Shown piece after piece: positions 1-10,661 of a stretch of DNA of 48,232 bases; position 1 is the stretch's first letter, and each line of letters opens with the position of its first letter. This DNA is from Pseudomonadota bacterium. Lineage in GTDB: Bacteria; Pseudomonadota; Gammaproteobacteria; Xanthomonadales; Xanthomonadaceae. A model generated the notes under the pieces. That model had not been told where the DNA came from and ran no database searches. It saw only the letters and a list, made by a program, of their open reading frames with translations. The DNA is taken from the NCBI GenBank assembly GCA_023388355.1, contig JAEWGI010000047.1:1-48232 (forward strand), written 5' to 3'. A program made the translations under genes and the position numbers.

Positions 1-98
1 TCGAGGGTGACTTCACCACGGGGCTCGGCCACGGTGACGCTGGCGCCGGGGAAGCGGTCGCGCAGTCGTTGGGCGAAGGTGGCAACTGGCTCGGCCAT
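1..98 (-). CDS. nuoC: NADH-quinone oxidoreductase subunit C, N-terminal part (cut by window edge)
   Basis: Only the first 32 codons are inside the window. The ATG is at 96-98 and the readable start is MAEPVATFAQRLRDRFPG, followed by a segment ending in GEVTL, which resembles the beginning of NuoC from xanthomonads. NuoC belongs to the peripheral arm of respiratory complex I. It lies 57 bp downstream of nuoB on the same strand, which is the standard nuoABC order. The call rests on the short N-terminus plus the context; the rest of the gene is beyond base 1. Confidence 0.8.
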   Translation of the reverse strand, partial: MAEPVATFAQRLRDRFPGASVTVAEPRGEVTL

Positions 99-155
99 GG
101 GGCTTGGCGTTTCCATCATTGGTGCGCTTGCGGCGCGGTGGATCGTCGAAGGGGG

Positions 156-764
156 TCAGCGGGCGATGGTGTTGTTCTTGTTCGCCGCGACCGTCTGGGT
201 GCGCCAGATCTTCTTCTGCAGCTGCAGGATGCCGTAGACCAGCGCCTCGGCCGTCGGCGGGCAGCCCGGCACGTAGATGTCGACCGGCACGATGCGGTCG
301 CAGCCGCGCACCACCGAATACGAATAATGGTAGTAGCCGCCGCCGTTGGCACAGCTGCCCATGGAGATCACCCACTTGGGGTTGGGCATCTGGTCGTACA
401 CGCGGCGCAGCGCCGGGGCCATCTTGTTGACCAGGGTGCCGGCCACGATCATCACGTCGGACTGGCGCGGCGACGGGCGGAACACCACGCCGTAGCGGTC
501 CAGGTCGAGGCGCGCGGCGCCGGCGTGCATCATTTCCACCGCGCAGCAGGCCAGGCCGAACGTCACCGGCCACATCGAACCGGTGCGCGCCCAGTTGAGC
601 AGCACGTCGGAGCTGGTGGTCAGGAAACCGCGTTCGAGCAGCGGATTGTTGTCCGCCGAACTGCCGAGCAGGGTTTCCGGGCGCAGGATGTCGTCGAGCC
701 GGCCGTCCGGCAGCGGGTTGCTGGCCGAATCCGCCAGGCCGCGGATCGCCTGGATCACTCCCAT
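156..764 (-). CDS. nuoB: NADH-quinone oxidoreductase subunit B
   Basis: This 202-aa protein is the complex I subunit that carries iron-sulfur cluster N2, the last cluster before quinone. The cluster ligand region is visible as [10 protein letters not shown] (tandem Cys), [10 protein letters not shown] and [12 protein letters not shown] chose the ATG at 762-764 ([10 protein letters not shown]); the frame stays open upstream inside nuoA, but that extension is unlike NuoB. The start overlaps the end of nuoA by 10 bp, which suggests translational coupling. Length and motifs are normal for the family. Confidence 0.97.
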   Translation of the reverse strand: MGVIQAIRGLADSASNPLPDGRLDDILRPETLLGSSADNNPLLERGFLTTSSDVLLNWARTGSMWPVTFGLACCAVEMMHAGAARLDLDRYGVVFRPSPRQSDVMIVAGTLVNKMAPALRRVYDQMPNPKWVISMGSCANGGGYYHYSYSVVRGCDRIVPVDIYVPGCPPTAEALVYGILQLQKKIWRTQTVAANKNNTIAR

Positions 765-1111
765 TCGAGCGCCCCCTTCTTCCACACGTAGATGAACCCG
801 AGCAGCAGCATGCCCACGAAGATGCCCATCTCGATCAGGCCCAGCGGACCCAGCTCGCGGAACACCGTCGCCCAGGGCACGATGAAGATGATTTCCAGGT
901 CGAAAATGATGAACTGGATCGCGATCAGGTAGTAGCGCACGTCGAACTGCATGCGCGAATCCTCGAACGCGGAGAAACCGCATTCGTAGGGCGACAGCTT
1001 CTCGGGCGAGGGCTGCTTGGGACCCAGCAGGTTGCCGATCACCAGCAGCGCGATGCCGACGCCGGTGGCCACGATCAGGAACAGCAGGGTCGGCAGGTAT
1101 TCGGCCAGCAC
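755..1111 (-). CDS. nuoA: NADH-quinone oxidoreductase subunit A
   Basis: This 118-aa membrane subunit of complex I opens the nuo operon. Three hydrophobic segments are visible, near residues 6-28, 62-82 and 88-110. The conserved SPYECGF loop and the acidic [10 protein letters not shown] segment are typical NuoA hallmarks. The start codon is GTG at 1109-1111, reading [11 protein letters not shown], with a purine-rich GAGAGAA stretch just upstream. The operon promoter presumably lies between here and the tRNA-Leu gene, or the operon is read through from upstream; I see no clear sigma-70 match. Confidence 0.96.
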   Translation of the reverse strand: MLAEYLPTLLFLIVATGVGIALLVIGNLLGPKQPSPEKLSPYECGFSAFEDSRMQFDVRYYLIAIQFIIFDLEIIFIVPWATVFRELGPLGLIEMGIFVGMLLLGFIYVWKKGALEWE

Positions 1112-1181
1112 TCGTTGTTCTCTCGCTACTTGCCGCGTTGCCGCGGCCGTTGCTCGACGCGCCGCGCGCGACGCGTCAGTG

Positions 1182-1266
1182 TGGTGCCCAAGGGGGGACT
1201 CGAACCCCCACGACCTAAGCCGCTACCACCTCAAGGTAGTGCGTCTACCAATTCCGCCACCTGGGC
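1182..1266 (-). tRNA. tRNA-Leu (anticodon GAG)
   Basis: On the minus strand an 85-nt cloverleaf runs from GCCCAGGTGGCGG to CTTGGGCACCA, so the CCA end is encoded. The anticodon stem CTACC/GGTAG encloses the loop TTGAGGT, giving anticodon GAG. A long variable arm and the T-arm sequence GGTTCGAGTCC are present, as expected for a class II tRNA. A possible minus-strand -10 hexamer TACAAT lies at 1306-1311, about 40 bp upstream of the tRNA 5' end, but no good -35 accompanies it. The tRNA sits between secG and nuoA. Confidence 0.96.
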
Positions 1267-1318
1267 AAGTTGAAGGCTGTCGCATGCGTGCAGCGACAGC
1301 GTGCAATTGTAAGCCTTC

Positions 1319-1774
1319 CTACTGCGTTTGAGCAGCGGGATCGGCATCGCCCTGCGCGGGGGCGTCGTCGGCTGGCGCCGTTGGCACGGCCGACTCCTGC
1401 TGTGGCGTGGCCTGCGGCGCGTCCGGCACGCTCGAAGTCGCGGCCGGCGCGGCGGGAACCGCCACCGCCCCCGGGGCGGCGGGCGCCGCGGGAACCTGCG
1501 ACATCACGCCAAGATCACCGCCGGTCGCGGGTTCCACCGCCATCCGGGTCGCATACCAGGCCATGAACAGGGTGATCGCGAAGAACGTGATCGCCAGCCA
1601 CTTGGTGGCCTTGCTCAGGAAGTTGGCCGAACCGCGCGCGCCGAACACGGTGGCGGACGCGCCGCCACCGAAGCCGGAGCCGGCGGACGCGCCAGCGCCT
1701 CGCTGCATGAGGATCAGCGCGATCATCGCGATCGCGACCATGACGAACAGGACGTTGAGGGTGACCAGCAACAT
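1319..1774 (-). CDS. secG: Preprotein translocase subunit SecG
   Basis: This 151-aa protein is the small subunit of the SecYEG inner-membrane protein-conducting channel. The N-terminal core shows two hydrophobic segments, about residues 2-23 and 58-74, and the family segment LMQRGAGASAGSGFGGG followed by GSANFLSKAT. The C-terminal 65 residues are an Ala/Pro-rich low-complexity tail that E. coli SecG (110 aa) lacks; such tails are frequent in this family. The ATG is at 1772-1774. It is 35 bp downstream of tpiA on the same strand, a common arrangement. Confidence 0.95.
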   Translation of the reverse strand: MLLVTLNVLFVMVAIAMIALILMQRGAGASAGSGFGGGASATVFGARGSANFLSKATKWLAITFFAITLFMAWYATRMAVEPATGGDLGVMSQVPAAPAAPGAVAVPAAPAATSSVPDAPQATPQQESAVPTAPADDAPAQGDADPAAQTQ

Positions 1775-1809
1775 TGCGACGTACTCGGGGAGGGCTTGCG
1801 GGTCCGGCG

Positions 1810-2562
<753 letters not shown>

Positions 2563-2639
2563 GCATCCGCTCCGTTGTGGCGATGGGAGCGGCGAGGATA
2601 GCCGATCGGCCCGGGCACGGTGCCGCGCCGGGCGCAGCG

Positions 2640-2680
2640 GGCGCGGGCCGCGGCCCTGCCCCCTTTGCCTGGCCCGCGCC
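2640..2680 (-). terminator. Possible hairpin after the CE15 gene
   Basis: A perfect 10-bp inverted repeat (GGCGCGGGCC at 2640-2649 and its complement at 2671-2680) with a 21-nt spacer begins directly after the stop codon of the CE15 gene on the minus strand. No T-tract follows, so it is only a weak terminator candidate; in DNA this GC-rich it may be chance. Confidence 0.25.
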
Positions 2681-3901
2681 TCAGTCCAGGACCGGCGTGG
2701 TCCAGTCGCGGTGCGACTCGAGCCCGGCGGCATGGTCGGGGGCGGCGACGATCGGCAGGTCGCCCGCGTCGACGCCAAGCAGGTGCCGGCGCAGCGCGTC
2801 GCGGGCCGGCGCGGTCCACTCCTCGCGCCAGGCGCAGTGGCGCGGCTCGGCAACGTCGCCGTGGTAACCGATGTTGCCGGCCGCGCCGAGCGCGGCGTAC
2901 ACCTGCGCGGCGGCCAGCACCGACAGATGCCCGTGGCGTGCGCCAAGCCAGTCGACGTGCGGGTTGTCCAGCACCAGCAGGCCGCGCGGCGCGACCAGGG
3001 CGAGCACCGCATGCTGGTCGATGGCCAGGCGCGAGGGATCGTCCCTGTACGCCTTGAACCCGTCGCCCAGCCACGGCTGTTCGCCCCAGGCGCTGGGCGG
3101 CGGCTGCGCGCCCCCGGCGCCGTTTCCGCGCCAGACCGGCACGCCACCGGTGCCCGATTCGATCGGGACGGTGAGCGCGATGCGTGGATCGAACGCACCC
3201 GCCGCCAGCGCCCCCTTGCCGTAGCGCGAGCAGCCGGTGACGGCGACCGCATCGGCGCGCAGCAGCAGTTCCTCTTGCGCGGCGATCACGTCCACCAGCC
3301 GGCTCACCCCCCAGGCCCAGGCCATCAGCGTGCCGGTGCCGTGCAGCGGCTCGCCGTACAGCTCGAAGAACGCGCCCCCGCGCTCGCGCGAGGATCCGGT
3401 TTCGGCGCCGATCGCGGTGGGATCCAGGTCGATGCGGGCGATGCCTTCGGCCTCCAGCAGCGCGTCGTCCACGCCGGCCACGCCGCCGACCACGATCATC
3501 ACCGGATGCGGCCCCTGCCCTGCCGGCCGCCGCAGCCGCGCCTGGAAGGCGACCTCGCGTCCGGCATGGAACACCTTCACGTGGATCGTGTCGCCATCGA
3601 TCCTGCCCTCGACCCGCTCGGGCTCCGGCCCGCGTGCACCGTAGACCTGGGCCTCGGCGATGGCCTGCAGCGACTGTCGCTGGCAGGCCCAGTCGGCCCG
3701 GGCGGAGATCCGCGTGCCGTCGGCCCGGGCGAAGGGATCGGGCAGCCCGGGCTGCGCGCGATCGACGGGGACTGCAGCGCTGCAGTCGGGACCGGTCGCC
3801 GCGATACCGGCATCCGCAGCAGTCGCCTGCGCCCTGGCCCCGGCCGGCAGCAGCAGCGCCAGCAGGCAGGCCGGAAGCAGGACGGAGCGGATGGCGCGCA
3901 T
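2681..3901 (-). CDS. CE15-family glucuronoyl esterase-like alpha/beta hydrolase, secreted
   Basis: This 406-aa protein begins with a signal peptide (MRAIRSVLLPACLLALLLPAGARAQ, cleavage after about residue 24). The nucleophile motif GCSRYGKGA places Ser225, with Glu248 in PIESGTGG exactly 23 residues later, as in known CE15 esterases, and a candidate His355 in RHCAW near the C-terminus. CE15 enzymes cleave the ester between 4-O-methyl-glucuronic acid of xylan and lignin alcohols. Export points to a periplasmic or secreted role in plant-polymer degradation. I chose the ATG at 3899-3901 because it directly precedes the signal peptide; MMRFPTRPSDQP upstream is an alternative. No other xylanolytic gene is near. 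The family assignment is firm, the substrate is inferred. Confidence 0.85.
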   Translation of the reverse strand: MRAIRSVLLPACLLALLLPAGARAQATAADAGIAATGPDCSAAVPVDRAQPGLPDPFARADGTRISARADWACQRQSLQAIAEAQVYGARGPEPERVEGRIDGDTIHVKVFHAGREVAFQARLRRPAGQGPHPVMIVVGGVAGVDDALLEAEGIARIDLDPTAIGAETGSSRERGGAFFELYGEPLHGTGTLMAWAWGVSRLVDVIAAQEELLLRADAVAVTGCSRYGKGALAAGAFDPRIALTVPIESGTGGVPVWRGNGAGGAQPPPSAWGEQPWLGDGFKAYRDDPSRLAIDQHAVLALVAPRGLLVLDNPHVDWLGARHGHLSVLAAAQVYAALGAAGNIGYHGDVAEPRHCAWREEWTAPARDALRRHLLGVDAGDLPIVAAPDHAAGLESHRDWTTPVLD

Positions 3902-3959
3902 GGGCTGGTCCGAAGGCCGGGTCGGGAAACGCATCATGCCAGCCGCGCATCGGCACGCG

Positions 3960-4078
3960 CGCTTTGCTCCTTCCCCGCTGCGCGGAGAAGGCGCAAGGCC
4001 GGGGCGCGTGCGAGTGGGCGGCGACCCGACGGCCCCCACCCCAGCCCTCCCCCGCGGACGGGGTAAGCAAGAACAGGA
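3960..4078. repeat. Family A GC-rich palindromic intergenic repeat, copy 1
   Basis: Two inverted arms fill the gap between the dioxygenase and the CE15 gene. The left arm contains CTCCTTCCCCGCTGCGCGGA and the right arm CCCACCCCAGCCCTCCCCCG; the arms are imperfect inverted copies with a roughly 40-bp centre. It matches elements at 8310, 11472, 21270 and 26351. I see no ORF in it. It resembles the REP-like repeats common in xanthomonad genomes. Confidence 0.6.
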
Positions 4079-4095
4079 GCCGGGACGCGCCCGGG

Positions 4096-5034
4096 CTACT
4101 TCAGCTTGATTTCCCGCAGCCTCTGCTCGAGGAATCCGTGCGCGGTGATCGGCTCGGGATAGCGGCTGGGGTTGCCCGGCGTGATGCACGAGGGCAGCAC
4201 GTCGATCAGGAAGTCCGGATTGGGGTGCAGGAAGAACGGCACCGAATAGCGCGGCTTGCGCGCCTCCTCGCCCGGCGGATTGACCACCCGGTGGATGGTC
4301 GAGGGATAGACGTGGTTGGTCAGGCGCTCGAGCATGTCGCCGATGTTGACCACGATGGTGTCGCCCTCGGAGGTGAACGGCACCCACTCGCCCTGCTTCG
4401 ACTGCACCTCGAGGCCGGCGGTGGAGGCGCCCACCAGCAGGGTGATGAAGTTGATGTCGCCATGCGCGCCGGCGCGCACGTTGGGGATGTCGTCGGCGGT
4501 GATCGGCGGGTAGTGGATCGGGCGCAGGATCGAGTTGCCGAAGTTGGTCTTGTCGGCGAAGAAATCCTGCGGCAGGCCGATGTGCAGCGCCAGCGCCGAG
4601 AGTACGCGCGAGCCGAGCGCATCGAGCGCGTCGTACAGCGCCAGCCCGCATTCGCGCAGTTCCGGAACCTCGTCGGGCCACACGTTCGGCGGCATCACCT
4701 CGCGGTATTCCGAACCGTCCGGAAGCTCGCGACCGATGTGGTAGAACTCCTTGAGGTCGTAGTGCTGCGAGCCCTTCGCGGTCTCGATCCCGAACGGCGT
4801 GTAGCCGCGCGCCCCGCCCTGCCCCGGCACGTGGCAACGGCGCTTGGCCTCCTCGGGCAGCGCGAAGAAGCGGCGGAAGGCGGCGTAGGCCTCGTCGATC
4901 AGCGACTGCGGAATGCCGTGATGGGCGATGCCGGCAAAGCCCCATTCGCGGTAGGCGGCGCCGAGTTCGGCGACGAAGCCTTCGCGGTCGCTGTCGAAAC
5001 GGCGGATATCGAGGGTGGGGATGCGGGAGGTCAT
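4096..5034 (-). CDS. Isopenicillin-N-synthase-like 2-oxoglutarate/Fe(II) dioxygenase
   Basis: This 312-aa protein has the two parts of the IPNS-like family: an N-terminal DIOX_N region (IPTLDIRRFDSDREGFVAEL, REWGFAGIAHHGIP) and a C-terminal 2OG-Fe(II) domain. The iron triad is seen as HGD in AGAHGDINFITLL and the distal His in STIHRVVNPP, and the 2-oxoglutarate-binding Arg lies in RYSVPFF. Bacterial members act on small molecules or amino-acid derivatives; the substrate cannot be read from sequence. The start is the ATG at 5032-5034 (MTSRIPTLDI); the longer open frame runs into a repeat and is rejected. It sits with the CE15 gene between glmM and tpiA. Confidence 0.85.
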   Translation of the reverse strand: MTSRIPTLDIRRFDSDREGFVAELGAAYREWGFAGIAHHGIPQSLIDEAYAAFRRFFALPEEAKRRCHVPGQGGARGYTPFGIETAKGSQHYDLKEFYHIGRELPDGSEYREVMPPNVWPDEVPELRECGLALYDALDALGSRVLSALALHIGLPQDFFADKTNFGNSILRPIHYPPITADDIPNVRAGAHGDINFITLLVGASTAGLEVQSKQGEWVPFTSEGDTIVVNIGDMLERLTNHVYPSTIHRVVNPPGEEARKPRYSVPFFLHPNPDFLIDVLPSCITPGNPSRYPEPITAHGFLEQRLREIKLK

Positions 5035-5079
5035 GGTGGGGGTTCCGCGATGCTGGCGTTGCGCGCGTCCAGTGTTGAT

Positions 5080-5145
5080 GGTTGGCAGTTGCTGGCTGGT
5101 GAAGATCAGTCGCGCTCCGCGGGTTGCCTCTGCCAACTGCCAACC
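5080..5145. repeat. GTTGG-type inverted repeat, copy 1
   Basis: GGTTGGCAGTTG at 5080-5091 is exactly complementary to CAACTGCCAACC at 5134-5145. The flanks carry further degenerate GTTGG/CCAAC units up to about 5163, almost touching the glmM stop codon. A similar element with a different sequence of units occurs at 20506-20588. It lies between glmM and the dioxygenase gene and could form a long hairpin in the transcript. Confidence 0.65.
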
Positions 5146-5164
5146 CGCAACCACCAACTGCCAG

Positions 5165-6529
5165 TCAGTGACCGGCCGCCGCCTCCCGCACTGCAGCCGC
5201 CAGCTGTTCGAGCGTCGACTGCATCAGCGCTTCGTCGTCCGCCTCCACCGTCACCCGCACCACCGGTTCGGTGCCCGAAGGGCGCAGGAACGCGCGGCCG
5301 CGCCCCTCCACCGCAGCCTGGGCGCCGGCCAGGGCGGCCTGTACCGCCGGCGCCTCGGCCGGCCGGGCGCCGTTCTCGTAGCGCACGTTGACCGTCTTCT
5401 GCGGTAGCTTGCGCACGCCCGCGAGTGCCTGCTGCAGGGTGGTGCGGCGCCGGCGCAGCACCTCCAGCACCTGCAGCGCGCTGATGATGCCGTCGCCGGT
5501 GGTGGCGCGGTCCAGGCACAGCAGGTGTCCGGAGGCCTCGCCACCGAGGATGCCGCCGTGTTCGAGCAGGGCCTGGTGCACGTAGCGGTCGCCGACGCGG
5601 GTCCGCATGAAGCCGATGCCCTCGCGCGCGAGCGCCTGCTCCAGGCCGTAGTTGGTCATGATCGTGCCCACCACCGGTCCGCGCAGGCGACCGCTCTCCC
5701 GCCAGTCGGTGGCCAGCAGGTACAGCAGGTCGTCGCCGTCGTGCACGCCACCCTCGCTGTCGACGAACAGCAGCCGGTCGCCGTCGCCGTCGAAGGCGAT
5801 ACCGAGGTCCGCGCCGGTGGCGCGAACGTGTTCGCACAGGCCTTCTGGATGCATCGACCCGACCCCGGCATTGATGTTGGTGCCGTTGGGTTCGACCCCG
5901 ATCGTGTCGACCTGGGCATCGAGTTCGCGCAGCACCAGTGGCGCGACCTGGTAGGTGGCGCCGTGCGCGCAGTCGACCACCATCCGCATGCCGCTGAGGT
6001 CGAAGCTGCGCGGCACCGAATTCTTGCATGCCTCCACGTAGCGCCCGACCGCGTCGCGGGTGCGCACCGTCTTGCCCAGGCGCTCGGAGGCGACGGTGGC
6101 GAAGGGGCGGTCCAGCGCCGACTCGATGGCGAGTTCCATGGCGTCGTCGAGCTTCTCGCCCTCGGACGAGAAGAACTTGATGCCGTTGTCGTAGTGCGGG
6201 TTGTGCGAAGCCGAAATCACGATGCCGCCGTCGGCGCGCATCGCGCGGGTCATGTGCGCCACCGCCGGGGTCGGCATCGGCCCCATCAGCTGCACGTGCA
6301 CGCCTGCGGCCACGAGGCCCGCTTCCAGCGCGGCCTCGAACATGTAGTTGGAAATGCGCGTGTCCTTGCCGATCAGCACCAGCGGCTTGCGCCGGTCGCC
6401 GCGCGCCTCGGCCCCCTCGCGGAGGGTGTGGCCGTAGGCGTTGCCCAGGCGCAGCACGAAGTCGGCCGAGATCGGGCCTTCGCCGACCCGGCCGCGGATG
6501 CCGTCGGTGCCGAAGTACTTCCGGCTCAT
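5165..6529 (-). CDS. glmM: Phosphoglucosamine mutase
   Basis: This 454-aa enzyme converts glucosamine-6-phosphate to glucosamine-1-phosphate, the precursor of UDP-GlcNAc for peptidoglycan and LPS. It shows the N-terminal [10 protein letters not shown] motif, the phosphoserine loop [16 protein letters not shown] (Ser108 is the expected phosphorylated residue), the metal-binding DGDGDR loop, the GGEASGH sugar loop and the C-terminal RPSGTEP phosphate-binding loop. The ATG at 6527-6529 overlaps the accD stop by 3 bp in an ATGA arrangement, so translation is probably coupled. Confidence 0.96.
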   Translation of the reverse strand: MSRKYFGTDGIRGRVGEGPISADFVLRLGNAYGHTLREGAEARGDRRKPLVLIGKDTRISNYMFEAALEAGLVAAGVHVQLMGPMPTPAVAHMTRAMRADGGIVISASHNPHYDNGIKFFSSEGEKLDDAMELAIESALDRPFATVASERLGKTVRTRDAVGRYVEACKNSVPRSFDLSGMRMVVDCAHGATYQVAPLVLRELDAQVDTIGVEPNGTNINAGVGSMHPEGLCEHVRATGADLGIAFDGDGDRLLFVDSEGGVHDGDDLLYLLATDWRESGRLRGPVVGTIMTNYGLEQALAREGIGFMRTRVGDRYVHQALLEHGGILGGEASGHLLCLDRATTGDGIISALQVLEVLRRRRTTLQQALAGVRKLPQKTVNVRYENGARPAEAPAVQAALAGAQAAVEGRGRAFLRPSGTEPVVRVTVEADDEALMQSTLEQLAAAVREAAAGH

Positions 6530-7407
6530 GCCGCCACGTCCCGGGGCATCGGCTGGCGCAGCATCATCGCCACCAGGGTGGCGATGCGGTCGCGCAGTTC
6601 GCGCCGGTCGCAGATCTTGTCGATCGCGCCGTGCTCGAGCAGGAATTCCGAGCGCTGGAAGCCTTCGGGCAGGGTTTCGCGCACGGTCTGCTCGATCACG
6701 CGCGGCCCCGCGAAGCCGATCAGCGCGTCGGGCTCGGCGATGTTGACGTCGCCCAGCATCGCGAACGAGGCCGAGACGCCGCCGGTGGTCGGATGGGTCA
6801 TCACCGACACGTACGGCAGCCCCGCCTCGCGCAGCTTGCCCAGCGCGGCCGAAGTCTTGGCCATCTGCAGCAGCGAGAACAGGCTTTCCTGCATGCGCGC
6901 GCCGCCGCTGGCCGAGAAGCACACGAAGCCGCCGCCCAGCTCCAGCGCGCGCTCGGCGCCGCGGGCGAAGCGCTCGCCCACCACCGAGCCCATCGAGCCG
7001 CCCATGTAGGCGAAGTCGAACGCCGCCGCCACCAGCGGCATGCCCTTGAGCGCGCCCTCCATCGCCACCAGCGCGTCGCGCTCGCCGGTGGCCTTCTGGG
7101 CGGCGCGGATGCGGTCGGAATACTTCTTCTGGTCGCGGAACCGGAGCACGTCGGTGGGCGCCAGTTCGCCGCCGATCTCACGCTGCGCGCCGGGGTCGAG
7201 GAAGGCCTTGAGCCTGGCCCGGGCCCGGATCGGGCGGTGGAAGCCGCACTTGGGGCAGACCTCCAGGTTTTCCTCCAGCTCCGGCCCGTACAGGACCGCG
7301 CTGCAGCGCTCGCACTTGTCCCACAGGCCCTCGGGCACGCTGCGCTTGCGCGTGGCGGCGCTGTCGGTGCGGATGCGCGGCGGCATCAGTTTCTTCAGCC
7401 AGCTCAT
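6526..7407 (-). CDS. accD: Acetyl-CoA carboxylase carboxyltransferase subunit beta
   Basis: This 293-aa subunit pairs with AccA to transfer carboxyl from biotin to acetyl-CoA, giving malonyl-CoA for fatty-acid synthesis. The N-terminal four-Cys zinc ribbon is clear (CERC and CPKC, near residues 32-54). The carboxyltransferase core follows with [27 protein letters not shown] and [16 protein letters not shown]. It is 80 bp downstream of trpA and overlaps glmM. Length and motifs are standard. Confidence 0.97.
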   Translation of the reverse strand: MSWLKKLMPPRIRTDSAATRKRSVPEGLWDKCERCSAVLYGPELEENLEVCPKCGFHRPIRARARLKAFLDPGAQREIGGELAPTDVLRFRDQKKYSDRIRAAQKATGERDALVAMEGALKGMPLVAAAFDFAYMGGSMGSVVGERFARGAERALELGGGFVCFSASGGARMQESLFSLLQMAKTSAALGKLREAGLPYVSVMTHPTTGGVSASFAMLGDVNIAEPDALIGFAGPRVIEQTVRETLPEGFQRSEFLLEHGAIDKICDRRELRDRIATLVAMMLRQPMPRDVAA

Positions 7408-7487
7408 GCCTGGTCGGTTCCGGTTGCGGCCACTGCCGCGAAAGGCGCGCAGTTTAGCGCACGGGCGATCGCGGCCGGCCGCGCCGC

Positions 7488-8288
7488 TCAGTCCACCGCG
7501 GCGCGCAGTGGGGCCAGGAACGCGGCCGCGAGGGCCGCGGCCTCGCCGGCGTCGACGGCGCCGGCCATCGCCGAGACCAGGGCGCTGCCCACCACCACCC
7601 CATCGGCGTCGACCGCCATGGCCGCGGCGCTGGCGGCGTCACGGATGCCGAACCCGGCCACCACCGGCACCGGGCTGTCCGCGCGGATCCGGCGCAGGTG
7701 GGCCGCCGCCGCGGCCGGGTCGAGCCGCTCGGAGGCGCCGGTGACGCCGGCAAAGCTGACGTAGTACAGATAGCCCTGGGCGTTGCCCAGCAGCAGCGAC
7801 AGGCGCGCGTCGGGCGTGGTCGGCGAAGCCAGCAGGATCAGGTCCACCCCGTGGGCGGCGAAGGCGGCGCGGAACCCGGACGATTCCTCCGGCGGCAGGT
7901 CGACCAGCAGCACGCCATCCACGCCCGCCGCGGCGGCGTCGCGGGCGAAGTCGTCCGCACCGCGGATCTCGACCGGGTTGAGATAGCCCATCAGCACCAC
8001 CGGCGTGTCGTCATCGCCTTGACGGAAGGTGCGCACCGCCTCCAGCACCCACGACATCCCTGCCCCGCGCGCCAGGGCGCGCTCGGAGCTGCGCTGGATG
8101 GTCGGGCCGTCGGCCATCGGGTCGGAGAACGGCACCCCCAGCTCCAGCACGTCGGCCCCCGCGGCCACCAGCGCATGCATCACCGGAACCGTGGCTTCCA
8201 GCGAGGGATCGCCGGCGGTGATGAAGGGAATCAGCGCCTTGCGGCCGGCGGCATTGAGTGTGGCGAACTTCTTGTCGAGACGGCTCAT
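7488..8288 (-). CDS. trpA: Tryptophan synthase alpha chain
   Basis: This 266-aa subunit cleaves indole-3-glycerol phosphate and passes indole to TrpB. The catalytic residues fall at the canonical positions, Glu49 in [10 protein letters not shown] and Asp60 in MADGPTIQ; the phosphate-binding GFGIRDA and GVVVGSALV segments are present. It follows trpB on the same strand. Unusually the two are separated by 153 bp holding an inverted-repeat element, where many bacteria have overlapping or adjacent trpBA. Confidence 0.97.
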   Translation of the reverse strand: MSRLDKKFATLNAAGRKALIPFITAGDPSLEATVPVMHALVAAGADVLELGVPFSDPMADGPTIQRSSERALARGAGMSWVLEAVRTFRQGDDDTPVVLMGYLNPVEIRGADDFARDAAAAGVDGVLLVDLPPEESSGFRAAFAAHGVDLILLASPTTPDARLSLLLGNAQGYLYYVSFAGVTGASERLDPAAAAAHLRRIRADSPVPVVAGFGIRDAASAAAMAVDADGVVVGSALVSAMAGAVDAGEAAALAAAFLAPLRAAVD

Positions 8289-8309
8289 CGTTCTGCTCGG
8301 CTTTTCAAG

Positions 8310-8427
8310 CCCTCCCCTTCAAAGGGAGGGTTGGGTGGGGATGGTGTTGGGCGGAAGAGGTTGAAGCGCGCGGCAAGTTGCGCTGCGAACACCATCCCCA
8401 CCCCAGCCCTCCCCTTGAAGGGGAGGG
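8310..8427. repeat. Family A inverted-repeat element inside the trpBA operon, copy 2
   Basis: The left arm (about 8310-8348) and right arm (about 8388-8427) are near-perfect inverted copies of roughly 40 bp: both carry CCCTCCCCTTCAA, a GGGAGGG or GGGGAGGG complement and a TGGGGATGGTGTT block. Each arm is also a small palindrome, so the element can fold into two small hairpins or one large one. It occupies most of the gap between the trpB stop and the trpA start. It is the best preserved member of this family in the window. Confidence 0.75.
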
Positions 8428-8441
8428 AGCAAAACAAAAAG

Positions 8442-9659
<1,218 letters not shown>

Positions 9660-9727
9660 GCGGGGGCGGCGGGCTGCGTCACTGGATTCGACTTGCACTC
9701 TAGCGCACGACTGGGGCCTGCAAAACC

Positions 9728-9745
9728 GATAATATCTGGCTGATA
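9728..9745. promoter_or_regulatory. Candidate LysR-type operator between trpB and the LysR gene
   Basis: In the 104-bp divergent gap an AT-rich patch contains two overlapping palindromes sharing TATC: GATA-A-TATC at 9728-9736 and TATC-TGGCT-GATA at 9733-9745. The second has the T-N11-A spacing of LysR-type operators. By analogy with TrpI, which activates trpBA from such sites, this is the likely regulator box. It is inferred from pattern and position only. Confidence 0.45.
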
Positions 9746-9763
9746 CGTCAGGAAAACTCAATA

Positions 9764-10657
9764 ATGACCGGCCGCGCCCTGCCCCCGCTCAATGCCCTGC
9801 GTGCCTTCGAGGCAGCGGCGCGGCTGGGCAGCGTGGGCCGCGCCGCCGGCGAGCTGCATGTCACCCATGGGGCGGTCAGCCGGCAGTTGCGCCTGCTGGA
9901 AGAAGACCTCGGCACCGCCCTGTTCGTGCGCGCGGGTCGCGGCCTGCGCCTGACCGGCGCCGGGGAGCGCCTGCGCGACGCCGCCGGCGCCGCCTTCGAC
10001 CAGTTGCAGGCGACGGTCCGAGCGCTGCGGCGCGGGGCGCAAACGGGCACCCGCGTCATCGGCTGCCCCGGCAGCCTGCTGGCGCGCTGGATGATTCCGC
10101 GCCTCGAGCGCCTGCATGCCGACCTGCCCGGGCTGCACCTGCACCTGGCGCCGCACGAGGGCGCGTTCGATCCTGCCCTGCCCGGGATCGACGCGGCCCT
10201 GCTGATCGGCGCGCCGCCCTGGCCTTCGCACTGGCGCGTGCATGCGCTGGCGCCGGAGCGGATCGGCCCGGTGCTCAATCCGCGCCATCCCGCCTTCGCG
10301 CGCCTGTCCGGCCAGCCGGCCGCGGCGCTGGTCGCGGAAGATCTGCTGCACACCACCTCGCGGCCCCAGGCATGGCCGCAGTGGGCGCAGCGCAATGGCC
10401 TCGATTGCTCGCGACTTCGGCTCGGCACCGGGTTCGAGCATCTGTATTACCTGCTGGAAGCCGCGATGGCCGGCCTCGGCATCGCCATCGCGCCCGAGCC
10501 GCTGGTCGCGGCGGACGTCGCCGCGGGCCGCCTGGCCGCGCCATGGGGCTTCAGCGACACCGGCGCGCAGTGGTGCCTGTGCAGTCCGGTCGCGGGGGAT
10601 GCGCAGCTCGAACGGCTCGCCGCGTGGCTGCGCGCCGAGCTCGCTGCCGGAGCCTGA
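9764..10657 (+). CDS. trpI: LysR-family transcriptional regulator, TrpI/GcvA-like
   Basis: This 297-aa protein has an N-terminal winged-helix domain ([41 protein letters not shown], about residues 8-65) and a C-terminal substrate-binding domain with the [12 protein letters not shown] segment near its end. LysR regulators of the TrpI group activate trpBA in response to indoleglycerol phosphate. The divergent placement next to trpB supports that role. The gene ends 4 bp from the convergent trpF stop. LysR membership is certain; the trpI name rests on context and general similarity. Confidence 0.75.
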   Translation: MTGRALPPLNALRAFEAAARLGSVGRAAGELHVTHGAVSRQLRLLEEDLGTALFVRAGRGLRLTGAGERLRDAAGAAFDQLQATVRALRRGAQTGTRVIGCPGSLLARWMIPRLERLHADLPGLHLHLAPHEGAFDPALPGIDAALLIGAPPWPSHWRVHALAPERIGPVLNPRHPAFARLSGQPAAALVAEDLLHTTSRPQAWPQWAQRNGLDCSRLRLGTGFEHLYYLLEAAMAGLGIAIAPEPLVAADVAAGRLAAPWGFSDTGAQWCLCSPVAGDAQLERLAAWLRAELAAGA

Positions 10658-10661
10658 GTCC

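Noticed and set aside
69..791. Long open frames opposite most genes, such as this one opposite nuoB
   Set aside because: They are Arg/Ala/His-rich shadows caused by high GC, without motifs, and they overlap well-supported genes.
2681..5143. An 820-codon open minus-strand frame spanning the CE15 gene and the dioxygenase gene
   Set aside because: Only the last 406 codons have a signal peptide and family motifs; the first half is out of frame with the dioxygenase and is GC-rich shadow.
7470..7481. GCGGCCGGCCGC palindrome between trpA and accD
   Set aside because: A short GC self-complement expected by chance in this composition.
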